A DNA stretch of 64,000 nucleotides, from positions 3,782,001 through 3,846,000 of the forward strand of contig NZ_CP013417.1 of the NCBI RefSeq assembly GCF_001524445.2, written 5' to 3'. Below the pieces are notes generated by a model that worked only from the letters and a program-made list of their open reading frames with translations, was not told the DNA's origin and made no database searches. Positions 53,226-64,000 of this stretch are shown here, piece by piece; position 1 is the stretch's first letter; every line of letters starts with the position of its first letter. Origin of the DNA: Burkholderia savannae. GTDB lineage: Bacteria > Pseudomonadota > Gammaproteobacteria > Burkholderiales > Burkholderiaceae. The position numbers and the translations under genes were made by a program.

Positions 53226-53981
53226 ATGCAAGGCACCGTAAGTCTATGGCCGCTGATCGGCGTCGCCGTGATCGTTGTCGGCTTCGCGCTGCGCTTCAAT
53301 CCGATGCTGATCGTCGCCACCGCGGCGATCGCAACGGCCGCGAGCGCGCACTTCCCGCCCGAGCGGATTCTCGCCGCGATCGGCGCGGGCTTCCTCAAGA
53401 CCCGCAACATCCCGCTCATCCTCCTGCTGCCGCTCGCCGTGATCGGCCTCCTCGAACGGCACGGGCTGCGCGAGCGCGCGCAGGCGTGGATCGCGAACAT
53501 CCGGGCGGCCACGGCGGGACGCCTTCTCATCATCTATCTGCTCGTGCGCGAGCTGACCGCGGCCGTCGGCCTGACGGGCCTCGGCGGCCATCCGCAGATG
53601 GTGCGGCCGCTGATCGCGCCGATGGCCGAGGGCGCGACCGAGAATCGTTTCGGTCCGCTGCCCGACGCGATCCGCCACCGGCTGCGCGCGTTCGCCGCCG
53701 CGACCGACAACGTCGGCCTCTTCTTCGGCGAGGACATCTTCGTCGCGTTCGGCGCGATCGTGCTGATGGTGACGTTCCTGAAGGAAGCGGGCATCGCGGT
53801 GGAACCGATGCACGTCGCGCTCTGGGGCATTCCGACCGCCGTATCCGCGTTCCTGATCCACGGCTTCCGGCTGTGGCTTCTCGATCGCCGGCTCGAACGC
53901 GAACTGCGCGCGCTGGCCGCGCCGCTCACCGCCGCCACCGCCGCCACCGCCACCGCCGCCGACCACGGAGGCCGCGCATGA
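53226..53981 (+). CDS. DUF969 membrane protein (permease component)
   Basis: 251 residues with about six hydrophobic helices (LWPLIGVAVIVVGFALRF, IPLILLLPLAVIGLL). The RELTAAVGLTGLGGHPQMVRP segment is conserved in DUF969. Pairs with the DUF979 protein; such pairs often lie beside pxp genes and are thought to transport 5-oxoproline or a related compound. An in-frame ATG six bases earlier is too near AGGAG. Confidence 0.88.
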   Translation: MQGTVSLWPLIGVAVIVVGFALRFNPMLIVATAAIATAASAHFPPERILAAIGAGFLKTRNIPLILLLPLAVIGLLERHGLRERAQAWIANIRAATAGRLLIIYLLVRELTAAVGLTGLGGHPQMVRPLIAPMAEGATENRFGPLPDAIRHRLRAFAAATDNVGLFFGEDIFVAFGAIVLMVTFLKEAGIAVEPMHVALWGIPTAVSAFLIHGFRLWLLDRRLERELRALAAPLTAATAATATAADHGGRA

Positions 53982-54934
53982 CGCTCACGATCACTTACCT
54001 GTTCTGGCTCGTCGGCCTCGTGCTGCTCGCCGTCGGCGCGACGATCGTCACCGACCGCGCGCACCCGCGCCGCTTCACCGCGGGCGGCTTCTGGCTGCTC
54101 TACGCGCTCGTCTTCATCGTCGGCGACATGCTGCCCGTCGAGCTCGTCGGCGCGCTCGTGATCGCGATGGCGCTGATCGCGGGCTTCGGCGGCGTGACGG
54201 CGGCCAAGCCGAAGCTGCCGGCCGACGAAATCCGCCGCGCGAGCGCCGCGCGCATCGGCAACCGGCTCTTCGTGCCCGCGCTCACGATTCCGTTCGTGAC
54301 GGTCGCGATCACGCTCGCGGCGAGCCATCTGCACGTCGGCGGCGCGCCGCTCGTCGATCCGAAAAACGTCACGCTGATCGGTTTCGGCATCGGCTGCGTG
54401 ATCGCGCTCGGTTTCGCGTGCCGGATCACGCGCGATTCGGTCGGCCAGTCGTTGCAGGAGGCGCGGCGCCTCATCGACGCGCTGTCGTGGGCGGCCGTGC
54501 TGCCGCAGATGCTCGGCATGCTCGGGCTCGTGTTCTCGGATGCGGGCGTCGGCAAGGCGGTCGCGCACGTGACGACGGCGTACGTGAACCTCGACTACCG
54601 GTTCGTCGCGGTCGCGGTGTACTGCATCGGCATGGCGCTCTTCACGATGGTGATGGGCAACGGCTTCGCCGCGTTTCCGGTGATGACGGGCGGCGTGGGC
54701 GTGCCGATCCTCGTCAACGTGTTCCATGGCGATCCGGCCGTGATGGTCGCGATCGGGATGTTCTCCGGCTACTGCGGCACGCTGATGACGCCGATGGCCG
54801 CGAACTTCAACATGGTGCCCGCCGCGCTCCTCGAGCTGCCCGACAAGAACGGCGTGATCAAGGTGCAGATCCCGACCGCGCTCGCGCTGCTCGCGGCGAA
54901 CATCGTGCTGCTGAATCTCCTGATGTTTCGGTGA
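53978..54934 (+). CDS. DUF979 membrane protein (permease component)
   Basis: 318 residues with about nine hydrophobic helices. GNGFAAFPVMTGGVGVPILV and FSGYCGTLMTPMAANFNMVP are typical of DUF979. Coupled to DUF969 by an ATGA overlap. Last gene of the unit, followed by a terminator. Confidence 0.88.
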   Translation: MTLTITYLFWLVGLVLLAVGATIVTDRAHPRRFTAGGFWLLYALVFIVGDMLPVELVGALVIAMALIAGFGGVTAAKPKLPADEIRRASAARIGNRLFVPALTIPFVTVAITLAASHLHVGGAPLVDPKNVTLIGFGIGCVIALGFACRITRDSVGQSLQEARRLIDALSWAAVLPQMLGMLGLVFSDAGVGKAVAHVTTAYVNLDYRFVAVAVYCIGMALFTMVMGNGFAAFPVMTGGVGVPILVNVFHGDPAVMVAIGMFSGYCGTLMTPMAANFNMVPAALLELPDKNGVIKVQIPTALALLAANIVLLNLLMFR

Positions 54935-54965
54935 ACGGGCGCGGCGCGCGGGCATGCGGGCCATG

Positions 54966-54990
54966 AAAAAAGCGCCCTCGGGCGCTTTTT
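54966..54990 (+). terminator. Rho-independent terminator after the DUF979 gene
   Basis: AAAAAAGCGCCC-TC-GGGCGCTTTTT, with A and T runs on both sides, so it may act from both strands. Confidence 0.92.
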
Positions 54991-55435
54991 CTTCGACCGG
55001 CCGATCGACCGGCCGATTAACCGGCCGAGCGGTTCGGCCAGCGGCCGCCCGCTTGATGCAGCGGCTCTTCAGCCGCCGCGCGCGTCGCAACGAAGCCCCA
55101 CGCTTTGGATAAAAAAATGCGTCCGCCGCCGCCCGCATCTGCTTCCCCCGGCCGAACGGCGGAACGTCCATTGAGTAGGCGTATGTGCCTGCATGTTGGC
55201 TTGTTGTGGTGATTGGCCCCGTCGTGCATGCAGACAACCGCTGCCGACACGCTCGACGCGCGCCGGCAACGCTACCCCCGCGCTGTTTTTATTGTTCCCC
55301 GTAGCGCATTTTCTTTTTTACGACTTGGTGAAAGGAGAATAGATTTAGCCCCACGGAGTGTCAATCGTCGGAACACGCTCCGCTCGCCAAACACCGCAAA
55401 ATTTGGGTTAATCCCTAGTCGTTCGGGATTCCCGA
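54991..55435. other. Intergenic region between converging genes
   Basis: Starts with three GACCGGCCGAT-type units (about 54995-55028). Small frames on either strand have no support. The 3' part (55270-55420) is AT-richer. No gene is called. Confidence 0.5.
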
Positions 55436-56576
55436 TCACCCGGCGTCGACACGATAGCCCTGCTGCCGCAGCAGCTCGAGCACGCCCTTCGGCCCGCCCA
55501 GGTGCAACGCGCCGATCGCGACAAAAAGCGGCTTGTTCGGCGCGGCGATCGCCGCCATGCGCGCGACGAAACGGCGGTTGCGCTCGTAGACGATCTTGTT
55601 GTCGATCGAATCGGCGATCGATCGCACGCGCGTGAGCCGCTCCGTCTTCGCGCTCGCCCATGCGGCGATCGCGTCCGCATCGCCGATGCGCCAGAGGCGG
55701 TGCAGCGCGCGCACGTCGTCGGCGTTCTGCGCGGGCGTCTGCGCCATGTCCTGCGCGAGCATCTCGCGCTGCTGCGCGAGCGTGAGCCCCGTGAACGCGC
55801 GCATCTGCTCGGCGAGCGTCTCGAGCCCGACCACCTTGCCGCCCTTTTTGCGCAGGAACACGTTCTGCAATTGCGCCTCGGTGCCGTATTCGGTCTGCAG
55901 GCCGGCCGACAGCGAATCGTACGTTTCGACGACGAGCGACGCGAGCCAAGGCCGCATGTGGCGGATGCCGGCGAGCGCGGCCGGATTGCCGCGCAGCCGG
56001 TTCGCGAGCTTCTGCCAGAGGGGCCCCGGCAGCAGGCGCGGCAGGCACGCATAGTTGCACACGCCGTACTTCGACACGTCGTCCTGCGATTCGAGCAGAT
56101 CGTCGGGAGACAGCTCGAGCGCGAGCGTCGGCGACGCGGCGAGCGCCGCGAGAATCGGGCGGCGAAACGGCTGGTTCGCCGGATAGTCGGCGGGCTCGCC
56201 GACGTGCAGCGTGCCGAGCACGTAGACGGTGACCTTGCCCTTCGTCGCGACGTAGAACGGCATGCGCGCGGGCTGCGTGCGCACCGCGCCGCTCGCGACG
56301 GTGCCGTTCGACGTCGACGGCGGCGGCGCGTGAAAGCCCGGCAGCGACATGCTCGGCGTCGGAATCGGCGACTGCGGCACCGGCGCGGCCGCGACGCCGC
56401 CCGCCGCCAGCGCGCCGACGGTCGGCCACGCGAGCCCGCCCGCCGCGCACGCGCCGGCAAGCACGGCGCCCGCGAGCGCACGCGCGCGCCAGCGCCGGGG
56501 ATTGCGTCCGGCTCGCGAAGCCGCGCGCCGGACGCCGTTACGCGAGCGGCGCGCGGCTTCGCGCGCCGCCACTGCC

Positions 56577-56584
<8 letters not shown>
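55436..56584 (-). CDS. TraB/GumN family protein
   Basis: 382 residues. A basic head and one hydrophobic segment (about 34-66) suggest export or membrane anchoring. The family boxes are VYVLGTLHVGEPADYP and, at the end, AIGALHLGGPKGVLELL. A TIKI/GumN-type protease-like fold is expected; the actual role in bacteria is not known. The ATG lies inside the dppF stop (ATGCCTGA), so it is the last gene of the dpp operon. Confidence 0.85.
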
Positions 56585-57589
<1,005 letters not shown>

Positions 57590-57593
<4 letters not shown>

Positions 57594-58582
57594 CGCGCGC
57601 CTCCTTCCGTATGCGCCGCTTGCAGATTGAGCGGCTTGATGCAGCGCACGCGCATGCCCGTGCCCGGCACGAGCTCGGCGAGCGCGGGGCGCGCCTTCGT
57701 GCAGTCGTCGACGACGTACTTGCAGCGCGGCGCGAACAGGCACCCGCTCGGCCGGTCGTCGCGGCCCGGCACCATCCCGGGAAGCGCGGCGAGCCGCTTC
57801 GCGCCCGCGTTGTGCTCGGGTATCGCCGCGAGCAACGCTTCGGTGTACGGATGATGCGGATGCGCGAAGATGTCCGGCACGCGATTCGTCTCGATGATCT
57901 CGCCCGCGTACATCACCGCGACGCGCTGCGCGACTTCCGACACGACCGCGAGATCGTGCGAAATCAGCACGAGCGCCATCCCGCGCTCCTTCTGCAACGT
58001 AACGAGCAGATCCATGATCTGCGCCTGGATCGTCACGTCGAGCGCGGTCGTCGGCTCGTCGGCGATCAGGAGCTTCGGATTGCAAGCGACCGCCATCGCG
58101 ATCATCACGCGCTGGTTCATGCCGCCCGACATCTGGTGCGGAAACGTGCCGATGCGGTTCTTCGCATCGGGAATCCCGACCTGGTCGAGCAGTTCGAGCG
58201 CGCGCTTGTTCAGCGCGTCGCCGCGCAGGCCCTCGTGCAGCTTCAGCACCTCCTTGATCTGATAGCCGACCGTGTAGCTCGGGTTCAGGCTCGTCAGCGC
58301 GTCCTGGAACACCATCGCGATGTCCTTGCCGATGATCCCGCGGCGCGCCTTCGGGCTCGCCTTCAGCAGATCGACGCCGTCGAACGCGATTTCGTCGGCG
58401 GTGACGATGCCGGGCGCGTCGATCAGGCCCATCAGCGCCATCATCGTCACGCTCTTGCCCGAGCCGGATTCGCCCACCACGCCGACCACTTCGCCGCGCG
58501 CGATGGACAGGTTGATCCTGTCGACCGCGGGTAGCCCGTTGAAGTTCACCGCGAGATTGCGGATGGTCAATAAATCGCTCAT
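57590..58582 (-). CDS. dppD: Dipeptide/oligopeptide ABC transporter ATP-binding protein DppD
   Basis: 330 residues. Walker A GESGSGKS, signature [14 protein letters not shown], Walker [13 protein letters not shown], and a C-terminal cysteine box [16 protein letters not shown]. Works as heterodimer with DppF. Confidence 0.95.
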
Positions 58583-58583
58583 G

Positions 58584-59501
58584 TCACGCCATCCGTTTGA
58601 GTTTGGGATCGAGCGCGTCGCGCAGCCCGTCGCCGAGCAGGTTGATCGCGAGCACCGAGATCAGGATCGACAGGCCGGGCATCGTGACGATCCACCAGGC
58701 ATTGTCGATGTAATCGCGCGCCGACGCGAGCATCGCGCCCCACTCGGCCGTCGGCGGCTGCACGCCGAGGCCGAGGAAGCCGAGCGCGGCGGCGTCGAGG
58801 ATCGCCGACGAAAAGCCGAGCGTCGCCTGCACGATGAGGGGCGCCGTGCAGTTCGGCAGCACCTGCGAGAACATCAGGCGCAGCGTGCCCGCGCCCGCGA
58901 CGCGCGACGCCGTCACGTACTCCTTCTGCAGCTCGCCCAGCGCCGACGCGCGCGTCAGGCGCACGTACGCGGGCAGCGCGACGATCGCGATCGCGAACAT
59001 CGTGTTGGTCAAGCCCGGGCCGATGATCGCCACGACCGCGACCGCGAGCAGCAGCGACGGCAGCGCGAGCAGCACGTCCATCACGCGCATCACGGGCGTG
59101 TCGGCCCACTTCTGGAAGAACGCGGCGACGAGCCCGAGCACGACGCCGGGAATCAGCGCGAGCACGACCGACACGAAGCCGATCCAGAACGACATCCGCG
59201 CGCCGTACATCAGGCGAGAGAGAATGTCGCGGCCCGCTTCGTCGGTGCCGAGCACGAATTGCCAGTTGCCGCCCTCGAGCCACGCGGGCGGAATCTTCAC
59301 GTGGTCGCGGTACTGCTCGATCGGGCTGTGCGGCGCGAGCACCGGCGCGAGCAGCGCGACGACGACCAGCACGAGCACGACGACGCCCGCGCCGACCGCG
59401 CCGCGATTGCGGGAGAAATTCGCCCAGAATTCGCGCAGCGCGAGCACGCGGCCGCTGAGCGCCGCTCCCTGCGACGGCATCGCGTTTTGCATGTCGCTCA
59501 T
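58584..59501 (-). CDS. dppC: Dipeptide ABC transporter permease DppC
   Basis: 305 residues. The N-terminal OppC domain is followed by five to six membrane helices; [20 protein letters not shown] is characteristic and the EAA loop appears near [26 protein letters not shown] precedes the ATG. One base separates it from dppD. Confidence 0.94.
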   Translation of the reverse strand: MSDMQNAMPSQGAALSGRVLALREFWANFSRNRGAVGAGVVVLVLVVVALLAPVLAPHSPIEQYRDHVKIPPAWLEGGNWQFVLGTDEAGRDILSRLMYGARMSFWIGFVSVVLALIPGVVLGLVAAFFQKWADTPVMRVMDVLLALPSLLLAVAVVAIIGPGLTNTMFAIAIVALPAYVRLTRASALGELQKEYVTASRVAGAGTLRLMFSQVLPNCTAPLIVQATLGFSSAILDAAALGFLGLGVQPPTAEWGAMLASARDYIDNAWWIVTMPGLSILISVLAINLLGDGLRDALDPKLKRMA

Positions 59502-59593
59502 TGCGCCTCCCGCGTGGCCACGCGCGCGATTGCGGCCGCGGCGGTCGAGCGCCGGGGCAGCGGATGAATACGAGTGTGGGGATGCATGTTCGA

Positions 59594-60604
59594 TTACCTC
59601 GTATGGCGAATGCGCGGGTTCAACACGCCGTACAGCAGATCGACGACGAGATTCACGACGATCACGAGCGTCGCGATCAGCAGGATGCCGCCTTGCACGA
59701 CCGGATAGTCGCGCCGTCCGATCGCGTCGATGAGCCACTTGCCGACGCCCGGCCACGAGAACAGCGTCTCGGTGAGCACCGCGCCCGCGAGCAGCGTGCC
59801 GACCTGCAGGCCGATCACCGTGACGACCGGGATCAGCGCGTTGCGCAACGCGTGCACGACGACGACGCGCACGGGCGAGAGCCCTTTCGCGCGCGCGGTG
59901 CGGATGTAGTCTTCGCGCAGCACTTCGAGCATCGACGAGCGCGTCATCCGCGCGATCACCGCGAGCGGAATCGTGCCGAGCACGATCGCGGGCAGGATCA
60001 GATGGCTCACCGCCGATGCGAACGCGCCCTCCTCGCCGGAGAGCAGCGTGTCGATCAGCATGAAGCCCGTCGCATGGGGAATCTCGTACTCGACCGCGAT
60101 GCGGCCCGACACGGGCGTCCAGCCGAGCGTGGACGAGAACACCATGATGAGGATGAGGCCCCACCAGAAGATCGGCATCGAGTAGCCGGTGAGCGCCGTG
60201 CCCATCACGCCGTGATCGACGATCGTGCCGCGCCTGAGCGCGGCGAACACGCCGGCCGGCAGCCCGACGGCGAGCGCGAACGCGAGCGCGCAGGCCGACA
60301 GCTCGACCGTCGCGGGAAAGCGCGCGAGGAACTCGCCCATCACGCTCGTGTTGGTGATGATCGACATGCCCAGGTCGCCGTGCAGCGCGCGGCCGACGTA
60401 GTGCAGGTACTGGAGGGGCAGCGGCTCGTCGAGCCCGAGGCGATGCAACGCCTCCGCATGCATTGCGGGATCGACGCCGCGCTCGCCCATCATCACTTCG
60501 ATGGGGTCGCCCGGTATCAGATGAATCAGCGCGAACGCGAGCACCGTGATGCCGATGAAAGTCGGGATCACCATGCCCACGCGGCGCAAGACGAATCGGA
60601 ACAT
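59594..60604 (-). CDS. dppB: Dipeptide ABC transporter permease DppB
   Basis: 336 residues. Begins MFRFVLRRVGMVIPTFIGIT, the usual start of DppB/OppB, and carries the EAA-type segment RTARAKGLSPVRVVVVHALR. Six membrane helices. Confidence 0.95.
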   Translation of the reverse strand: MFRFVLRRVGMVIPTFIGITVLAFALIHLIPGDPIEVMMGERGVDPAMHAEALHRLGLDEPLPLQYLHYVGRALHGDLGMSIITNTSVMGEFLARFPATVELSACALAFALAVGLPAGVFAALRRGTIVDHGVMGTALTGYSMPIFWWGLILIMVFSSTLGWTPVSGRIAVEYEIPHATGFMLIDTLLSGEEGAFASAVSHLILPAIVLGTIPLAVIARMTRSSMLEVLREDYIRTARAKGLSPVRVVVVHALRNALIPVVTVIGLQVGTLLAGAVLTETLFSWPGVGKWLIDAIGRRDYPVVQGGILLIATLVIVVNLVVDLLYGVLNPRIRHTR

Positions 60605-60640
60605 GACGCTTCTCGATATTTTCTTGGGGGGAAATGTGCG

Positions 60641-60677
60641 ACCGGCGACGAGGAGCGCATGGCCCCCCGTCGCCGGT
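60641..60677 (-). other. Intercistronic stem-loop between dppA and dppB
   Basis: ACCGGCGACG (60641-60650) and CGTCGCCGGT (60668-60677) form a 10-bp perfect stem. No T run follows, so it is more likely to protect the dppA 3' end or partly reduce read-through, giving more binding protein than permease. Confidence 0.7.
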
Positions 60678-60715
60678 GATTATCGTGCAGTCGGCCTAAC
60701 GGCGCACCAACGCGC

Positions 60716-62344
60716 TTATTTCACGCTGACGCCGTCGAAGCGCGCATAGCCGAGCGGCTCGATCCGCATGTCGACGACGCTCTTGCGCACCGGCTGATAG
60801 ACGGTCGAGTTCGCGATCGGCGAGAACGGCAGCTGCTGCGCGAAGATCTGCTGCGCCTGCGTGTAGATCTTCGTGCGGCCGTCCTGCGAGGTCGTCACGC
60901 GCCCCTTCTGAACGAGCTCGTCGAACGGCTTGTAGCACCACTCGGAGAAGTTGTTGCCCTTCACCGCCTCGCAGCCGAGCAGCGTGCCGAGCCAGTTGTC
61001 GGGGTCGCCGTTGTCGCCGTTCCAGCCGATCAGCATCGTGTCGTGCTCGCCCGAATGCGCGCGCTTGATGTACTCGCCCCACTCGTACGTGACGATCTTC
61101 GCCTGCACGCCGATCTTCGCCCAGTCGGCCTGGATCATCTCGGCCATCAGCTTCGCGTTCGGGTTGTACGGGCGCTGCACGGGCATCGCCCACAGCGTGA
61201 TCGGGAAGCCGTTCGGGTAGCCCGCCTTCGCGAGCAGCGCCTTCGCCTTCGCCGGATCGTAGGCCGCGGCCTTCAGGTTCTTGTCGTACGACCATTGCGT
61301 CGGCGGCATCGGCGCGCTCGCCGCCTGGCCCGCGCCCTGGTAGACGGACTCGAGAATCGCCTTCTTGTTGATCGCCATGTCGAGCGCCTGGCGCACCTCG
61401 AGCTTGTCGACCGGCTTGTGCTGCACGTTGTACGCGAGATAGCCGAGATTGAAGCCCGGCAGCGACGGCATGTCGACGTTCGCATCGGCCTTCAGCGTCG
61501 CGATGTCGGCGGGCCGCGGATAGCTCATCACCTGGCACTCGTTGCGCTTGATCTTCTGCACGCGCACGCCCGGATCGGGCGTGATCGAGAAGATCAGCTT
61601 CGAGATCTTCACCGCGCCCTTCTTCCAATAATCAGGATTGCCGTCGAATCGGATCGTCGCGTCCTTCGTGTAGCTGCGGAAGATGAACGGGCCCGTGCCG
61701 ATCGGCTTCTGGTTGATGTCGGCCGCCTTGCCCGCCTTCATCAGCTGATCCGCGTATTCGGCGGAGAGGATCGACGCGTACTCCATCGCGAGGTTCTGGA
61801 TGAACGGCGCGTTCGGCTCCTTCAGCGTGAAGCGCACCGTGTACGGATCGACCTTTTCGATCTTGACGATCAGCTTGTCGAGGCCCATGTCGGTGAAGTA
61901 CGGGAACGACACCGGATAGGCCTTGCGGAACGGCTGGTTCGGATCGAGCATCCGCTCGAACGTGAATACGACGTCGTCCGCGTCGAATTCGCGCGTCGGC
62001 TTGAAGAAATCGGTGTTATGGAATTTGACGCCGTGGCGCAGATGGAACGTATAGACCTTGCCGTCGGACGAAATGTCCCACTTCTCGGCGAGGCCGGGCT
62101 CGACCTTCGTGCCGCCGCGCTCGAATTCGACGAGGCGGTTGTAGATCGGGAACGTCGACGCGGTGAAATCGACGCCCGTCGTGAATTGCGCGGAATCGAA
62201 GCCCGCCGGGCTGCCTTCTGAGCAGTAGACGAGCGTTTTGTTCGGGATCTGTGCGAATGCAGAGCCCGCGACGCCGAACGATGCCGCTGCGACGCCCGCG
62301 ATGGCGGTAACACGCAGCGCGCGCAACAGACGATTATGTTCCAT
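60716..62344 (-). CDS. dppA: Periplasmic dipeptide-binding protein DppA (SBP family 5)
   Basis: 542 residues. GGAGGAAAC precedes the ATG at 62344. Signal peptide with core AIAGVAAASFGVAGSAFAQ. Mature part starts KTLVYCSEGSPAGFDSAQF; VYTFHLRHGVKFHNTDFF and GTGPFIFRSY are typical of the family. First gene of dppABCDF. Confidence 0.95.
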   Translation of the reverse strand: MEHNRLLRALRVTAIAGVAAASFGVAGSAFAQIPNKTLVYCSEGSPAGFDSAQFTTGVDFTASTFPIYNRLVEFERGGTKVEPGLAEKWDISSDGKVYTFHLRHGVKFHNTDFFKPTREFDADDVVFTFERMLDPNQPFRKAYPVSFPYFTDMGLDKLIVKIEKVDPYTVRFTLKEPNAPFIQNLAMEYASILSAEYADQLMKAGKAADINQKPIGTGPFIFRSYTKDATIRFDGNPDYWKKGAVKISKLIFSITPDPGVRVQKIKRNECQVMSYPRPADIATLKADANVDMPSLPGFNLGYLAYNVQHKPVDKLEVRQALDMAINKKAILESVYQGAGQAASAPMPPTQWSYDKNLKAAAYDPAKAKALLAKAGYPNGFPITLWAMPVQRPYNPNAKLMAEMIQADWAKIGVQAKIVTYEWGEYIKRAHSGEHDTMLIGWNGDNGDPDNWLGTLLGCEAVKGNNFSEWCYKPFDELVQKGRVTTSQDGRTKIYTQAQQIFAQQLPFSPIANSTVYQPVRKSVVDMRIEPLGYARFDGVSVK

Positions 62345-62750
62345 GTTTCCTCCAGGTCTCCAGTTCAAGGCCGGCCTAGGCCAGCGTACGCGGATATTAC
62401 TTGAGCTTTCGTAAGAGGAACAAGCTGGAGAAAAAACCATTCGTCATGCGCGCACGATCGCGAAACGCGCTGCCGGGCCGCGCGCGGCGCGTGCGCCGCC
62501 GAGCTCATTCGGCACGATTCGCCGCGATCAGCGTTATCCCTGATATCTTCGTTTTTTCGTAACGGTCTTCGGCGATGAATCGGGTTCGATACGTGACTGA
62601 TACGGATTGCGCGATTTTTATTGGCGCGCGTTCGCGCCGACGTCTTGCGCATCGACCGCGTATCGACCGCGTATCGACCGCGTATCAGCCGCGCATCGGC
62701 CACCTATCGGCCACGTATCAGCCGCACATCAGCCGCGCGGCCCGCCGCCG
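62345..62750. other. Promoter region of dppA with a repeat
   Basis: No gene. It should carry the dpp promoter in the first 150 bases, including the palindrome AAGGCCGGCCTAGGCC near 62370. An 11-bp array lies at the far end. Confidence 0.55.
62647..62734. repeat. 11-bp tandem repeat, 8 units
   Basis: Units of the form GCGTATCGACC, with variants GCGCATCGGCC, ACGTATCAGCC and others, run head to tail just downstream of the MFS gene stop. Confidence 0.85.
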
Positions 62751-64000
62751 TCAATCGAGATCGGCGCTTCTCGCCGGCACGAACGCGATCGCGACGAACG
62801 ACAGCGCGAGCCCCGCCATCACGTAATAGGTCGGCGCCAGCGGCGTGCCCGTCGTCTTGATGAGCCACGTGACGATGAACGGCCCGAAGCCGCCGAACAC
62901 CATCACCGCGACGTTATACGCGAGCGACAGGCCCGTCGAGCGCGCGCTCGCCGGAAAGAGCTCGGCGATCATCGCGCCGAACGGTCCGTAGTAGCCGGCG
63001 AGCGTCACCGACAGGATCGCCTGCACGAGAATCAGCCGCGCGATGCTCGGCGACGCGTCGAGCCAGAGGAAGAGCGGATAGATCATCACGAGCGTCAGCC
63101 CGAGCGCCCACAGCGACAGCCCCTTGCGCCCGATCCGGTCGGACCATGCGCCCGCGACGGGCGACAGCACCGTCAACAGCAGATTGCCGACGATCACGGC
63201 GTAGAACGACTGCGCGTAAGGCAGCTTCAGTTGCTTGACGGCGAACGTCGGCAGATAGCTGATGAGCACGTAGACGGTCACGGTGAGCGCGATCACCGCG
63301 CCGAGCCCGCACGTCACCGCGCGCCCGTGCTGCGCGAACACGTCGCGAAGCGTCACGCGCCGCCCGCGTGCGCGCGCATGCAGGAACGCTTCGGAATCGA
63401 CGAGATGGCGGCGCACGTAGAAGCCGACCGGCCCGATCACGAGCCCGAGCAGGAACGGCACGCGCCAGCCCCATGCGTGCAGCGCCTCGGTCGACAGGCC
63501 GCGCGTGACGGCCGCGCCCACGAGCGAGCCGAACAGCAGCGCCGCCGCCTGGCTCGCCATCTGCCAGCTGCCGTAGTAGCCGCGCCGCGAGAACGGCGCC
63601 GCTTCGATCAGGAGCGCGGTTGCGCTGCCGAATTCGCCGCCCGCGGAGAAGCCTTGCAGCAGGCGTCCGAGCACGATGAGGAGCGGCCCGCCGATGCCGA
63701 TCGCCGCGTAGGGCGGCGCGATCGCGATCAGGAGAATGCCGAACGTCATCATCAGGATCACGAGCGACAGCGCCGCCTTGCGCCCCGCGCGATCCGCGTA
63801 GAGGCCGAGCACGATGCCGCCGATCGGCCGCATGAAGAAGGCGACGCCGAACGTCGCGGTCGTGAGGAGCAGCGACGAATACTCGCGGCTGGTCGGAAAG
63901 AACAGCTCGGCGATCACGACCGTCATGAAGCTGAAGACGATGAAGTCGTACCACTCGAGCGCGTTGCCGATCACGGCCGCCACCACCGCGCGCCGGTTCA
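62751..64000 (-). CDS. MFS transporter, metabolite:H+ symporter (MHS) type, cut by right edge
   Basis: The frame is open to base 64000, so the first residues are missing. Visible: VIGNALEWYDFIVFSFMTVV (helix 1 of the MHS/ProP/KgtP group), loop motifs DRAGRKAALS and DRIGRKGLSL, and LLQGFSAGGEFGSATALLIE. Eleven to twelve helices. Substrate is likely an organic acid such as citrate or a dicarboxylate, but cannot be fixed. Same strand as dppA, separated by 406 bases. Confidence 0.9.
   Translation of the reverse strand, partial: NRRAVVAAVIGNALEWYDFIVFSFMTVVIAELFFPTSREYSSLLLTTATFGVAFFMRPIGGIVLGLYADRAGRKAALSLVILMMTFGILLIAIAPPYAAIGIGGPLLIVLGRLLQGFSAGGEFGSATALLIEAAPFSRRGYYGSWQMASQAAALLFGSLVGAAVTRGLSTEALHAWGWRVPFLLGLVIGPVGFYVRRHLVDSEAFLHARARGRRVTLRDVFAQHGRAVTCGLGAVIALTVTVYVLISYLPTFAVKQLKLPYAQSFYAVIVGNLLLTVLSPVAGAWSDRIGRKGLSLWALGLTLVMIYPLFLWLDASPSIARLILVQAILSVTLAGYYGPFGAMIAELFPASARSTGLSLAYNVAVMVFGGFGPFIVTWLIKTTGTPLAPTYYVMAGLALSFVAIAFVPARSADLD

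Noticed and set aside
55017..55269. Two short minus-strand frames after the DUF979 terminator
   Set aside because: They overlap one another in different frames, carry no motif and lie between converging genes.
62575..62734. tRNA-like GGGTTCGATAC sequence near 62580
   Set aside because: No acceptor or anticodon stems can be formed around it.

Overview
The window is high-GC DNA whose gene content fits a Burkholderia chromosome of the pseudomallei/thailandensis type: a complete flg flagellar locus with a PilZ protein, NCS2 permease, cca, dppABCDF and pxpBCA with a DUF969/DUF979 permease pair. Species is inferred from recognition of this gene set, not from any database search.

Layout: 1-4774 is the N-terminal part of a giant two-partner-secretion adhesin/CDI-type exoprotein on the minus strand, running off the left edge. 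About 5.0-12.6 kb is a small P4-like integrative island: structured leader RNA candidate, AlpA-like regulator, small overlapping unknown genes including an ash-like one, a TOPRIM/DUF927 primase-helicase, a repeat-bearing non-coding stretch and a P4-type tyrosine integrase. It abuts the last ~30 codons of a beheaded LysR gene. 12.9-14.3 kb is an NCS2 uracil/xanthine permease. 15-27.1 kb on the minus strand holds flgBCDEFGHIJ, ycgR and flgKL, with flgA, flgM and flgN divergent at 27.3-29.8 kb; three sigma28-type promoters can be read (ycgR, flgK, flgM).

After flgN comes a 1 kb non-coding stretch with dense hexanucleotide repeats and then, at 30.9-37.3 kb, the most unusual part: a co-directional R-body (Reb) cluster with seven RebB-like proteins, a 366-aa unknown, three small helical proteins and a 651-aa protein bearing an AbiEii-like nucleotidyltransferase motif. 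A relic of a DUF1906 gene and a convergent regulator fusing a degenerate sigma54-type AAA+ module to an AraC DNA-binding domain follow. A TorR/TorS-like response regulator and hybrid kinase are convergent and overlap.

43.5-49.8 kb is housekeeping: cca, a glutathione S-transferase, an NDUFA9-like reductase, a soluble lytic transglycosylase, 5-formyltetrahydrofolate cyclo-ligase and a MarR-like regulator. 49.9-54.9 kb is a 5-oxoproline catabolic unit (pxpB, pxpC, pxpA, then DUF969/DUF979 membrane proteins) interrupted by a 28-unit heptamer repeat with strong G-quadruplex potential. 55.4-62.3 kb is a minus-strand dppABCDF peptide ABC transporter operon ending in a TraB/GumN gene, and the window closes in an MHS-type MFS transporter cut by the right edge. 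No tRNA, rRNA, CRISPR array or insertion sequence was seen.
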